Below, one piece after another: positions 10,309 through 22,634 of a stretch of DNA of 64,000 bases. The notes under the pieces are model-generated. The model was not told where the DNA came from. It was given only the letters and a program-made list of their open reading frames with translations, and did no database searches. A program made the translations under genes and the position numbers. Location: NCBI RefSeq assembly GCF_000002425.4, contig NC_037256.1:9637190-9701189 (forward strand), read 5' to 3'. The first letter of the stretch is position 1. Each line of letters starts with the position of its first letter. The DNA is from Physcomitrium patens (taxonomy: Eukaryota > Streptophyta > Bryopsida > Funariales > Funariaceae).

Positions 10309-11458
10309 TAGTTTTCATCACATGGCAAACAAAGCCCATTATTTAATATATAAAAATGCAAGACATTTCTCCAACAAGAATAGTTTTTAGATAGTCTTCA
10401 AAATATTTAACAACTCCAAAACTTAGCTTAATAGAAGTGCAACTATATCTATGTTTTACCAAAACTTAGTAATATACATAAATTTTGTTTATTGGTTTAT
10501 ACATACATACAATATATATATATATATATATATATTTCTAATTACTCAATATTTAGATACACCATTAAAGAAGTCTCTAAAAACATTTTTCAACAAAACC
10601 AAACTTCTGATTTTGTTGTTAGAAGATCAAAATAAATATCCGTTTTTGTTCTAAAAATATCTAAAAATCTAGGCCTATAGCATTATTATTTTTTAGACAT
10701 TATTCAAAATAAAAAAAAAAAAAACCCAATAAATTTTAAAAACTACATTAGTGCTATATATTTTACTTAATTACATTATATTATATATATATATTTTTTT
10801 TTCTTGTGTTCTTTAAAAAAAAATTAATACACTTTTAAAACCAAAATAAAAATCTAATGTTGCAATAGAGTCATAGCTGGTAATTTTAATTTGCATTAAA
10901 ATATTTATAAATATTATTTATGATTTTTTAAAAACTATTTGCTAAATTATTTATTCAATTAGTTTTTATATATTTTTAGTACTACGATATATTTTTAAAA
11001 ATCTTACAATATTATACTATTGATATTTTTAATAATTTTAAATGTATAATATATAATAATAATTATATTTTAATTAAATTTATATACTTTAGATAGTAAT
11101 ATAAGTATTTATATTAATATAAGTAATAAATTAAACTTTTTCCAAATTAAAATAAGACATGCAAGTATCTTATTTAAAATCATCAATCTTTCAAATTATT
11201 TCTATGATATTTCTTTAGGAATCTTCAATTATATATTATATAGATATATTTTGTTTATGTAAAAATACATAAGAATAAAGATTATGAGATATAATATAAA
11301 TTTTTAATATGAAGTTTTAAAATTATTATTAATATAAATAGTATTTATAAAGAATCTTCTAGTATAATATTTCCTTTTAATAAAACTTCTTGACAATTTT
11401 TTTAGACAAAGCGATTTAATTTTTATAAACAAAAATTTATAAATAACTAAAAATAATT

Positions 11459-11466
<8 letters not shown>

Positions 11467-11504
<38 letters not shown>
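11467..11504. repeat. (TA)n microsatellite
   Basis: About 38 bases of alternating A and T. Confidence 0.9.
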
Positions 11505-11508
<4 letters not shown>

Positions 11509-12802
11509 TTAATTACTTTTTTAAGGATATTAAATTTATAAAAACAATTATTAGCTTAGACAAGTAACATTAAAGATATATTTTTATCTAATATGTAAAT
11601 TTATTAATAAAATAAATATAATAAAAAAAATTCTAAAAACTTTTAATTTAATTTTAAAGAAATATAATAAAATAAATTTAAAATAATAGCTAAAGAATAA
11701 TGTCTTTATTGACAAAGTTTGTATTTCAAAATTTTCTTTGGTTAGTTTGTTTTTTGAACTATACATTATATTCTTTTTTATGAAAAATGTTATTTTTAGA
11801 TTATATATATATATATTTTAGTTTTTTATATTATGTGTAAGATAAGTTTATGTTTATTAAATTAATTTTTTATTAAATAATAATATAAGTATAAATGACA
11901 CAATTAAAAATAAAATTTAACTATCTTCTTAACTAAACAATTATCATGCTAGGATTCATTTATTTAATTTTTTGATTTTTATTTTTAGAATACTAATAAT
12001 AAAGTAAAATTTATATTTTATCTTGGTTTGAGTAATTTCAAGACTAAAAATTTCAAGTATTATAAAATTATCTTGACATAAGGGATATTTAATTTTAAGT
12101 TCTTCAAAATTTCAATAAAAACGCACCAAATCCTAATTAGTTCTAAAATCTGGATAATTTTTTATTTTATTTTAATTTTTAAAATTTTAAAGTCTAATAT
12201 CACTTTTCATTTTTTATTTTTAGATTTAAAATTTTAATTAGAATTAATAAGATTATAGTCATATGATTTAACTATATAAACCTTTTCGAATTTTTTAATG
12301 ATACAAATTATAAAGGTAAAACTTTATAAGCCAATTTAAAGATTGAAATCTATATTATTTTCTTAAAAAATGCATTATTCACAAAATCTTATTCAAATCC
12401 ATATTATAAAACTTAATCTGAAACCATAAATCTTTCTTTAAAATAGCTAGGTCTAAATTTATTTTATTTTTAATATGATCCAAAATCTTATTTTAAAATA
12501 AATTTCTATATCCTAAGTCCTACCTTTGGTGTCTTATTTAATACTATAATATTGGGTTAAATACAATTTACCATAAAAAAGTAAAAATTTGATTCTATTT
12601 TTGAAAAAAATATTAACTTTCATAAATATTAAGCAAGATACTATAATTAAGAAAAAAAAATTACAACTATATATAATTTCTTAAAACAAGTTCAGGGTTA
12701 AGATTGATTATTTTTACATATTTTAGATTATATACTCTAAATATTATGTATAGTAGGTTAATCAAAACTAAAATTTGTACAAAATATATAATATTATTCT
12801 TG

Positions 12803-12833
<31 letters not shown>

Positions 12834-12902
12834 TTACTTAAAGAAAATTTAACTTTTTATTATTAATTAGCTTCATATTGACCAAACTTTAATCATCTTT
12901 AA

Positions 12903-12904
<2 letters not shown>

Positions 12905-12937
<33 letters not shown>
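12905..12937. repeat. (TA)n microsatellite
   Basis: About 33 bases of alternating A and T; a second array lies just before it at 12802-12829. Confidence 0.9.
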
Positions 12938-12941
<4 letters not shown>

Positions 12942-13174
12942 TTATTATTATTAACTTAGAAGTTCTTGAATTATTATAAAATATTTTGGTTTTATAAAAC
13001 AATCTAACTCATTTGAAAAATACTTACTAATGCAATGCTTAAATTTTATAAAAAAAATAAAAAAATAAAAAATATATATATTCATATTTTGATCTTTATA
13101 AGACATATAAGCACAAATTACTATCATATACATATACATATTTATTCTAATAATTATCTCCATAACATGATTAC

Positions 13175-13310
13175 GTAGACATAAGTAAAAATAGATAAAT
13201 TTGATAATATCTTGTAGAGAAGCGCTTTAGAAGCATAATAGAACTAACTTTGTCTTTATATATGTCTATAGGTGATTGGTAGATTGAAAAATTAGAATTC
13301 TTAAACTTTG
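13175..13310 (+). repeat. Ancient chromovirus LTR fragment (plus orientation)
   Basis: The stretch from TAAAAATAGATAAATTT through TCTTGTAGAGAAGC, ACTTTGTCTTTATATATGT and GATTGGTAGATTGAAAAATTAG follows the order of the first third of the family LTR read in its coding direction, with many substitutions. Only part of the LTR is recognisable. Confidence 0.5.
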
Positions 13311-13833
13311 CAATCATATTACAAAGCAACTAAAATACATCAATGAATATTTGATATCTCTACTAAGTAATAATCAACTAGATTTACTATGTTGTAATAA
13401 TTATTTTCAAACAATTTTTAAATTTTTTTATATTTATAATTTATGTAGAAATAAGTGTTATTTTGAAAAAATTTAAAATTTGATTCTTATAATTTTTGTA
13501 CGTGTTATTTTTTAAATCCAAATTTTTATTGAACTTTAAACTTTTATCAAAATTAAATAATATTAAAAACAACAAAAAATTATCATTAAATAGTTAAAAT
13601 TTTTATAAAATATTTCTTATAAGTAATATCTCTAAAAATTATAATATATTTAATTTTAATATATACACATTTATAGATAAGAAGATAAAAGAAAAAGAAT
13701 TAAAATTAAAATTAAATATATACATATTTATTAGATAGAAAGGTATAAGAATAGTTATTGCTAAATACAAATGCTACCTTAATTTAAGATCACAATAAAA
13801 GAAATAAATAATGGTAACATTAAAAATAAGAAA

Positions 13834-14064
13834 ATGATAAATCAACCTAGATGTTTGAACCATCATTTTACACTTTTAACCCCGTCTCCATTCCTAGCTA
13901 TTCCCCTCTTCTCAACCATCACCCTTGTTCCTAACATTCTCAACCTCTCACTTCCATCCTTATCAATGGTTGTGAAAAGAGATGGGGACTACAAAGGTGC
14001 AATAATGGTTAAGATAGAGTGGTTTGCTTCAGTAAAAATTTGGGACTTTTTATCATTCTTCTAA
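13834..14064. other. Less AT-rich patch, no recognised gene
   Basis: A 76-codon plus-strand frame covers this patch. Its product (Pro/Leu/Ser-rich, then Lys/Asp) resembles nothing I know. It runs into the ancient LTR fragment and is more likely a remnant of an old element's interior than a gene. Confidence 0.3.
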
Positions 14065-14065
14065 A

Positions 14066-14350
14066 AATAGCCTTAGTCTTGCCTCCATAAATACTATCTA
14101 CCAAGAAAGCTATGTGGAAGGATCTAAAGGACTATAATGCACTAATGACTAAGATTCCAAATTATAAGATGCTTCCATAATAGTATCTTCAAAGTGAGAT
14201 ACTTCTTATAGGGGTTATTATAGCCACAAGCTACACATTTAGATTAAAATTTGTATTTTAAAATTCTTGAAGATACAATTATTTATTTCATTTATTTCTA
14301 CCATATTTTACTCACTTCTCCAAATACATGTTGTATAGGTATATGTGACA
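14066..14350 (-). repeat. Ancient chromovirus LTR fragment (minus orientation)
   Basis: It begins TAGTCTTGCCTCCATAAATACTATCTA, matching the TATA-box segment of the family LTR, and runs co-linearly to GTTGTATAGGTATATGTGACA, matching the LTR terminus at 14350. It is very diverged, so it is much older than elements 1 and 2. Confidence 0.55.
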
Positions 14351-15100
14351 ATAAAACAAGAAGATCAAGTAAAAAATCTTATATTATTTTTATAATGATA
14401 TGATTATGAAATCTAGCAACTCAATTTCTATAATGGATGTATTATTCTGTATAAATAATAACTATGATTAACAATAAAATCAACAATTTGATTCAATCCA
14501 TAAAGATCCTATGAAGATTCTATTGACAAAAATATCTATTTTATTGTTTTGAACTAATTTAAAATATATCAGCTAATAAAGATAATAATATAATTTAAAA
14601 ATAATAATAGTTAATTATCTTCATTACAATAGAAACAAAACAATTACTTACTTTATATTACTAATCTTGTTAATTGTTATACAAACTATCTTATGTTTTC
14701 TTGATATGAATTGAAATGATGCCAAAAGTATATCTAAATTATAAATAATAAAATAATATTTGAGAAATAAATAAAAAATATATTATAGTATAGATTATAA
14801 TCAATCCCATAATAAATTAAATTTGAAATACTTGGATTAATTAACTCAACATTGAAGAATCCTTTCATCTTAAGCAGAACATGCTTTATATATATATATA
14901 CACACACGTGATTTTATTTATTATTTTATCATTATTTATTATTTTTATTAGAAGAGATTTGGAAAAAAAATTCATTAAATAAGATACATGGGAAATATGA
15001 AATCTCCATAATCCTTTATTGGAGTCTATTCTAGTCCTTTAATTTCCCAAATTGTAAATCATATGTTCATAACCAACAATTGCAGAAGGGAAACTCATGC
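14351..15100. other. AT-rich spacer left of the first gene island
   Basis: A/T-rich DNA without a supported gene. Composition changes sharply to GC-rich after about 15120. Confidence 0.5.
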
Positions 15101-16798
15101 GATTAATTAATTCATTCAGCTGAATCTGAACCCCCATTACCAAGAGTTCACTAACCGTGCAATGAGGCCCCCCCTAAGCACCCACTTCCGCCCTCTAATT
15201 CCGTGCCCAGGAAGAAACCCATTGGACGAGAGAAGCCAGCCCATGGGGCTCCCCAAGGCCGGGCCCTCATCCGGTGCCCCGACATTGACCACGGGAACAG
15301 GGTACTAATACCCCACAACCGTTTCAACTAGACTCGCGTATGTCATGCTGGCGCTGCGCACTTGCACTATAACCGAAAACTCTCACGGCACGTCTCGAAT
15401 TTCATTATAATTTCGTGTTCGGGGAATCGATCGAGGTACTGTTACGTACTGGTGAGGGAGGGGGAATCAACAATGCAAAGGAGGGAGGGAATTGAGCCCT
15501 GGAGGAGGAAAATTAGACAACTCTGAGGTGATGGATGACGCTCGGTGTGCAGCAGCTGATTAAGGTTTTCCGGACTTGTCGTAGAATCTTTCGGGAATGG
15601 CAATTTCGGTGGACAGGTGGAGGTGCGCAACTGTAAATAAGCACGACACGACAAAGGCATCTAGAGAACTGTGGCCTTCGGATGCACTGCCGATCAGAGC
15701 CTGACCGGGGAGCACTTACAGTTGTGGGAGCTGAAGTTCCTTGAGTCGATACAATTCATTCTAGTTGCGTTTCAGTTCTGGCTTTGAGTGGAAGAGTCGA
15801 GAAGCCAACTATTGTTTGATGACGGAGAGAGTGGTGGTGCAATGGAGGGATAGCGATCTCCCAGTTCCTAGGGTTGGTGGTATTGTTGAAGCGCATCATG
15901 ATTTTGTACGTTAGGGTGTTTGGGTTGGTCTGGTCGGGAATTGGATCTCGTGATAAAATTCTCTTGGTTTGTGGGTGTTTCCTCAATAGCTGTTTGCGTT
16001 GACAAATAATCTAAATCGTTATGACGATAACTTATTGTTCGCGAGTTCGTTCTTGCCGTTGTTGAGTACACATTCTTGATGCTGGCTATTCATGAGAACT
16101 AGTATTGCGAACGTTTGGCCATGACTTTCTGAGTTTGTCCTACGTGTGAAGAAGTTTGCATGGATTTTTTCTGGTGTAGAGCTTTCGATTGGCATTTCTT
16201 GCATATTCTGGGGTTTCTTTGATATAGTTGGTGATTCTTGTCCTAGAGACTTCTTCTCGCAAGTTGCTCTGTGTGTGCTGTATTGATCGTCGATTACTTG
16301 AGTTGAGAGCTTCTTTCGTTGGACTAGCATTATGCAGTTCACGACGCTGTAGGGTGGTAGCGCGCAGTTTCTCTTCTTGGGTTAGGCTACAGCCTGCCCT
16401 ATAACGTGAATTCAAGTTCTTGCAATGGGTGGATTTAGCAGAGTATATTAGCGTACAATGGCGCAGGATTGAATCAGGTTACATCTAGTTGCAGTTTTCC
16501 GTTACTTACCATTAGCACTTGTGTGCCATCAATTCCTATGTAGAACCCGATTTTCCTCTCGATGATTGCGCATTCCTTTTGACGAACAAAGAGTTTGTCT
16601 TTCTTATTCAATAACTGTTTGCAACTTGAATTAGGGCCAAGCTGGGCTGGAAAGAGAATTGCACACATTTCTGCTGTTCACCACTGCTGATAACTTGATT
16701 CCCGAGACTGAATTGGGATTTTAAAAGGGAGCTAGTTTGGGGAGGGGAGCAGGGCACGCTTTCTGTATCGGGAAGCGCCAATCAGACAGCAAGAAAAC
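15100..16798 (+). promoter_or_regulatory. GC-rich 5' region of the zeaxanthin epoxidase locus
   Basis: About 1.7 kb of markedly higher GC and CpG content leads up to the epoxidase start. Only shadow-type short frames are present. It probably holds the promoter and 5' untranslated region, possibly with a leader intron. A CCAAT-like box (GCCAATCAGA, about 16777-16786) lies close to the start codon. No TATA box stands out. Confidence 0.45.
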
Positions 16799-18800
16799 AT
16801 GGTGGTATCTTGTGCCAATGCTGCGGTTGCTGGATTGGTGTCTTCATTTGTGCTTCCCAAAACTCCAACATCATGTTCTGGAAGCCGAACTTCAGAGTTT
16901 CTCGATGCGTCGTGGAAGAGAGCATCTCTTAGTATCACACACACAGAACCGAGTAAAACTGGCTATTGTGTGGTGAGGATGCAAACGGTTGAAGAGGCTA
17001 AAGTTGGAACACGGACGTTATTGATCAGTAGTGTGATCGCATCCGAGGTGAAAGAAGTCCCATCTCCTCGAACGCGGCCTTTGCGAGTGCTAGTGGCAGG
17101 CGGTGGAATCGGTGGCCTTGTTTTCGCTCTTGCAGCTAAGAACAAGGGTTTGGACGTGGTTGTGTTCGAACGGGATATGAGCGCCATCCGAGGGGAAGGT
17201 CAATACCGAGGACCCATCCAGATCCAAAGCAATGCCCTGGCGGCGTTGGAGGCAGTAGATCGGCAAGCTGCGGAGGAGATAATGGCAAATGGTTGCGTCA
17301 CAGGGGACCGCATCAACGGCCTCGTAGATGGAATTTCTGGCGAGTGGTACTGCAAGTTCGATACCTTCACACCCGCAGTCGAGCGAGGATTACCCATCAC
17401 GCGAGTCATCAGTCGAATGAAGCTCCAAGAGATTCTTTCCGGTGCTCTGGGGCTTGAACACATCCTGAACGGCTCCAATGTGGTGGATTTTGTCGACGAC
17501 GGGCGCAAGGTGAAGGTCACGCTGGAGGATGGCCGTACATTTGAAGGGGATCCGCTCCAAGCTGCGAGCCAAATTACTAGGAGACGATCCGACAATGTAC
17601 TCGGACTACACTTGCTACACAGGAATCGCTGATTTCGTGCCTGCCGACATTGACACCGTTGGTTATCGTGTCTTCCTCGGCCATAAACAATATTTTGTGT
17701 CCTCGGACGTGGGTCAAGGAAAGATGCAATGGTATGCCTTTCACAACGAACCCGCTGGCGGGGTGGACGCTCCCGGCGCCAGGAAAGCAAGGTTGATGTC
17801 GTTATTCGGAGGGTGGTGTGACAAAGTGGTGGATCTTCTTATGGCAACTCCGGAGGAGCAAATTCTACGCCGTGATATTTATGACCGGGCTCCAATTCTG
17901 ACCTGGAGTAAGGGCAGAGTAACGCTTCTCGGTGATTCGGCGCACGCCATGCAACCGAACCTCGGTCAAGGTGGTTGTATGGCGATCGAGGATGGCTTCC
18001 AACTTGCTCTGGATTTGTCAAAAGCCGCTCAGCAACCTTCACCCGACTTACAAAAAGTGCTGAAAGATTACGAGGGCAAGAGGAGGATACGCGTGGGGGT
18101 GATCCATGGTCTGGCACGCATGGCGGCCTTTATGGCCAGCACATACAAGCTCTATCTCGGGGAGGGCCTCGGCCCTCTCTCATTCATCCAAAAACTCAAA
18201 ATCCCTCACCCAGGTCGCGCGGGAGGCCGGTTCCTCATTTCCCTCGGCATGCAAACCATGCTCAGCTGGATTCTGGGCGGTAATAGCTTCGCACTTGAGG
18301 GCCGCGTTCCATACTGCAGCCTCAAGGACAAGGCGGACTCCAACCTCACGAAATGGTTCCGGAACGACGACGAACTTGAGAAAGCCACCAACGCTGACTG
18401 GTACTTAGTCCCGGCCTCGGAACGAATGCCGATCGAAGGCAACGTGGCGGAAACCGGGAGGTCTCTACTGCATCTGTGCAAGGAGGAATCCAAGCCAACC
18501 ATCGTGGGATACAAGCCCTGCGAGCCAGAGCTTGGCGAGTTCCGCGCTATGACCCTCCCCCACGTCGCACCCCGCCATGCCAAGCTCATATTCAACGATG
18601 GCGCTCTATTTATCACTGATCTAGACAGCAAGACCGGCACTTGGATCAACAGCATCAAAGGTGGTAGGCACAGGCTGCCGCCCAAGAGACCCGTTCGAGT
18701 TCATCCCGAAGATGTCATCGAGTTCGGCCCTGCCAAGGAGGCTCGGTTCAAAGTGAAGCTTCGAAGGCTTCACAGTCTTCAGGTCAGGGACGCGACCTAA
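16799..18800 (+). pseudogene. ZEP: Zeaxanthin epoxidase, intronless, frameshifted
   Basis: Zeaxanthin epoxidase converts zeaxanthin to antheraxanthin and violaxanthin at the thylakoid, in the xanthophyll cycle and on the route to abscisic acid. The first frame (from ATG 16799, context AAAACATGG) has a plastid transit-like N-terminus rich in Ser/Thr/Ala, then the FAD Rossmann fold with VLVAGGGIGGL. At about 17548-17560 reading must shift phase. The second frame carries CYTGIADF, GHKQYFVSSDVG, the GDSAHAMQPNLGQGG flavin motif, and a C-terminal FHA domain (about 18490-18740). Together they total about 666 codons, near the plant family length. The segment normally holding the GADG motif is missing at the shift. 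No other stop or break is seen. The frame is intronless, while seed-plant homologues have many introns, so a retrocopy is possible. A sequencing error is the alternative. Confidence 0.85.
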
Positions 18801-19340
18801 CAACACGGACTTGATTACGTCTGAAGCATTCTAGCAATCGACGAGAACTCAGTAGAAGAGGGACTCTCAACAGCAGCACCAAATTACCACTAAAGCCACA
18901 AGTTTTGAGTTGGATCCACAGACTGAGTGAAGTGCGTCAACACAGATCGATCGCTCATGCTTTTCTGAACTCATCACAGAGAAGCGTGTTCACCGCCATC
19001 ACTCTTGAAATGAAAGAAACCGTAGGCTACGTGAATCCGTTGCCGCTTTGTACATTGCTAGAGTATGATCGTGCTGCACGGGAATCGGATGCGCTGTGTG
19101 AGCTCAGGCCCGAGTGTGATCGATCGCCGTTTCACTTCGACATACTATTGACCGCCGTATCGTTATGGATGATATTTATTCATCCACTTATTCATCCACG
19201 ATGGATAGTTTGACTGGTGGTGGATGAATGAAAGCGTAGGTGGATGTACTGATAATAGATGGATGATGATCGATGAGGGAGAAATACGGTAGTTAACGTC
19301 ATTTGATTGTGTAGGTTTTAGGGTTTTAGGGTAAATCCTA
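18801..19340. other. 3' flank of the epoxidase locus
   Basis: GC content falls gradually after the stop codon. A segment at 19170-19270 repeats GGATG/CATCC units in both orientations, giving weak inverted repeats. No coding sequence is supported. Confidence 0.45.
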
Positions 19341-19348
19341 AACCTGAT
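19314..19348. repeat. Telomere-like / telo-box motif
   Basis: GGTTTTAGGGTTTTAGGG followed by TAAATCCTAAACC contains two TTTTAGGG units and a partial inverted copy. AAACCCTAA-type boxes occur in many plant promoters, and the motif also marks short interstitial telomeric repeats. Two units are too few to tell. Confidence 0.6.
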
Positions 19349-22135
19349 ATTTACAACTTTGAAGAAGTGAATGTATGTGCACATGAACAAATGAACACCA
19401 AATATGGCAGATGTTTTCAAAACACAACACAGTACACCTAAATGGAGAATGGGAAAACACACTACAATGATTTGGTAATTGTTGATTTGGTATGTGGTGT
19501 GATGGATATTGAAATAGTATGCATTGCATTGTTGTGCAGTTGTTTCATGTTTGTGGGTACTCTTTCATTCAGGCCTATGCAATATGTATCTCTGTGCTTG
19601 CAGAATGTGGTTCATGCTTTATGAAATCAGAAAATTTGCTGTAAAACTCATTTTACAAAGTATCAAATGCATGTGAGTGAGTATATATATATATATATAT
19701 ATATGTATATGTGTGTGTACATATGATTGTGTATGTTTAATTTTGATGGTGTTTTGTAAATTAAATAGTAATTTTATGATTGGTTTCTTGTTTGTTTGTT
19801 TTACTTTTTTTTTATTCTAACAACATAAATAAGTAAGTAAAAACTGTTCAAAATTATTATTTTTGTTATACAATTCTAACTGGCATCTATATTTGAACTT
19901 CTTTCTATAAAATTTTGCAACCTATCAATATAGGTTATATTTTGTTATTTTGTTGTCAATAATTTATTTGATTAAGTGTTACTTGACAAGTTTTCAGCCA
20001 TCATGTTAAGTTTTATATTCTGTATGTTAATCATTCTAAGTTTTAAAGTTCAATATACAGTTTGATACTAATTTTGATGTAGTAAATTATATATTAAATT
20101 TCTATTTTTAATTTTTTTAAATCAAAATTTTAGATGTCTAGAAAACACATTTTAAAATAAGAAATCTTACATGCATAATAATTGTCAAATTTATTTGTTG
20201 AATTAAAACAACCAATTGAAATATTATTAACAATATTTTAAGATGGTTATATAATTAATATATTTCAAAATTTGTATATACATCCATATCAGACTTTTCA
20301 TGTCTGATTTTAATTTAAGTTAATAGCAAAAATAGACACAAATTTTAAATTTGGTCTTAATATTATAAGAGAAATTTAAAGAATTTTTAAAGATTTAATA
20401 ATAATATTTCTTGAATTATTATAGCCAAGTTATTCCAAAGTGGCATGTAAAGCTTTTGTTACTCCAATCACATCACAAAATTCTCACAATAGCAAAGGAA
20501 ATACAAATTCTACTTTTTCTTCACATTCCACTTACTCAATTTTAAATTATACATGTGCAAAGACTTATAAATTTGTATGTAATATCCATATCATTTGTAG
20601 TTGCAAAGTTAGTTATTTCATTTTAGCAACTTTTGGTTAATATAGAGAATTATTTGTGATCTTTTTGTAATGAGAAGAATTAGTGTGAAAATCAAAATAG
20701 TGTTGTTTATTTACAAATTATTATTTTAAAGAATCAGTCTTCCCTATCTAGCAAAATAATACAGCATATAAAATAACTATTGTAGTATTTTTATTCTAAG
20801 AGATGTGAGAGAACAAACATCATAAACGATTTCATGGAAACATTGACTTTAATGCTAACTATTGTATTGCAAAGACAACATTCTATAATCAATTGCCCAA
20901 TCTGTGTTAAAAATCCTTGTTATCTTTGCAAAGAACTTCCATCTAAAGAGGCTTCATGCGGTTTAAAAGGCCTACTGTATCCTTGAAGTTTTTGCTACTG
21001 TCAACTAGCTTCAACATAGTAAAGCTCCAATTTGTGGCAATTGGTGGCAATTGTAGCAATTTAAACAAACAATGTTGCTTTTAATATATAAAAAATATAT
21101 TGTAACAATTTGTAAAAATAATAAAAAGAAGCATTGTTATTTATCAATATAAATAAATTTTGATATATCTTTAATTTTAATTTTTGTATGAATGATCATA
21201 GCATATATGTATTCAAATGTTTTAATTAAATAATTTTAAATGAGGTTATTTTTAATTTCAAATAATAAAACATCAAATAAAGATCATTTATATTCTCTTC
21301 AAAAGAATCAATAAAAATATATTTCTCAACCAAAGATAAACCTACATGTGATTAATTTCTTGAGCTAAAATTATATATCTATATATATATAATTTAAACT
21401 GAAAATTTAGATATTTTTCATTTGATTTTTCTGAAACATTTCCCAAAATTATTTTTACAATTTTTTTTAACAATACAAATCTGTTTTTCTTTAATGTATC
21501 CTTTGTTTTAAAATAAAATGTTTAAATCTCAGTTTTTAAATGTATTGTGCAAATTAAAACCAAATTTTTCCAAAACGAAATCAAAGTAGTCTCTTCTTTC
21601 TTAAAACTTATGTATATCAATGTTCTAATGCATATGCCAACACTTTTTAAAAAAATTAAGTATATCAAAAATGAGAGGCTTAAAAGATATCAAGATTACT
21701 TAATTTGTAATAAGTGATATTTTTGGTCAGAAATAAACTATTTCGTTTTAAAAATCAGACATACAACGAGCTATTTTCATCAATTGAGTGTAAAAATAAC
21801 ATAAAATTAAATTGTTGGTGCATATACATATATGTACACACATAATCATGCAAAGAATTGACAAGAGTTCTCACAAAGCTAGTTCACACTTGCATTGATA
21901 TGAATCTCTACAATATTTTGTGTCTTTCAAATGATTTTCTGTTGTACATCAATTTCAAAGTTGTTACGTGTAAACTAACTTTGGACTGTCACTTATTCAA
22001 CATGAATAGGCCTCTAATTAAACATTCATGTGCTTTTACAAGCAACTTTTGGTTGATGCATGATCCTTTTAACATTAATGTATTTTATCTTTATTCCTAA
22101 GATATTCACAAAAGAAGGGAAAAACACTGCTTTCC
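19349..22135. other. AT-rich spacer between the gene islands
   Basis: Mostly A/T-rich DNA with a (TA)n/(TG)n array at about 19682-19724. Reading frames of 60 to 80 codons are low in complexity and unsupported. I see no element or gene. Confidence 0.55.
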
Positions 22136-22634
22136 CTGAGCACTTCGAAGACTTGGATCACTAGACCTGAAAACACACATGAATGTCTTCTGATAAAAAC
22201 AGATCAACACACCATCAAGAGTAGAAATGGATTAGTCTGTAACCAGAAAACTGTGGATTTCAGAGTCTAATTGATTCATCTGGCATTGACTGCTGGACTT
22301 GCCTACAGTTGTCTCTAAGCGAGGAAGTTGGCTTGTGTGTCTTCGAACTGCTACTGCTGGTTACACCGAGATGGGTCACCCAGGAATCTGTTCACAGTTC
22401 TGGACAAGAGTTGCAGCAGGATTGCTGAAGGTAGAGGACGCAGCATAAGCAAGGAATCTGCGGGTTTAGTATACTAAGGTCACATTTGCAGTGAGATTGG
22501 GCAGTGGTGAGCACAACTCGGGAGGCTCAGGAACATGAAATCGTAGAGAAAACGATGTGTCGCTCATTAGGAAAGAATTTCGTAATGTACAAGCGGGCAA
22601 CTAGGGCTCATGTCGCGTTCATCGCCCAGAGAAG
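22136..22634 (-). other. 3' flank / probable 3' untranslated region of the UPF0565 gene
   Basis: Base composition rises towards genic values about 500 bp beyond the stop codon at 22635. No coding sequence is evident, so part of this is probably transcribed as 3' UTR. Confidence 0.4.

Larger units (their letters stand above)
9756..13174. other. AT-rich spacer
   Basis: Very A/T-rich DNA with (TA)n arrays at 10049-10084, 10514-10534, 11467-11504, 12802-12829 and 12905-12937. The reading frames are chance products rich in Ile, Phe, Lys, Asn and Tyr. The only structure I see is a pair of hairpins near 10209-10308. Confidence 0.6.

Noticed and set aside
17200..17790. 196-codon minus-strand frame opposite the epoxidase gene
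   Set aside because: A shadow of GC-rich coding sequence; Arg/Ser/Pro-rich with no recognisable motif.
18206..18685. 159-codon minus-strand frame opposite the epoxidase FHA region
   Set aside because: Antisense shadow; the plus-strand protein is clearly the real one.
17529..18800. A separate functional 423-codon gene starting at the internal ATG 17529
   Set aside because: The ATG lies out of frame within the epoxidase coding region, and the product would lack the FAD-binding Rossmann fold; it is the distal half of the broken gene.
19314..19348. Chromosome end or fusion point
   Set aside because: Only two TTTTAGGG-like units; far too short for a telomere and consistent with a promoter-type telo-box.
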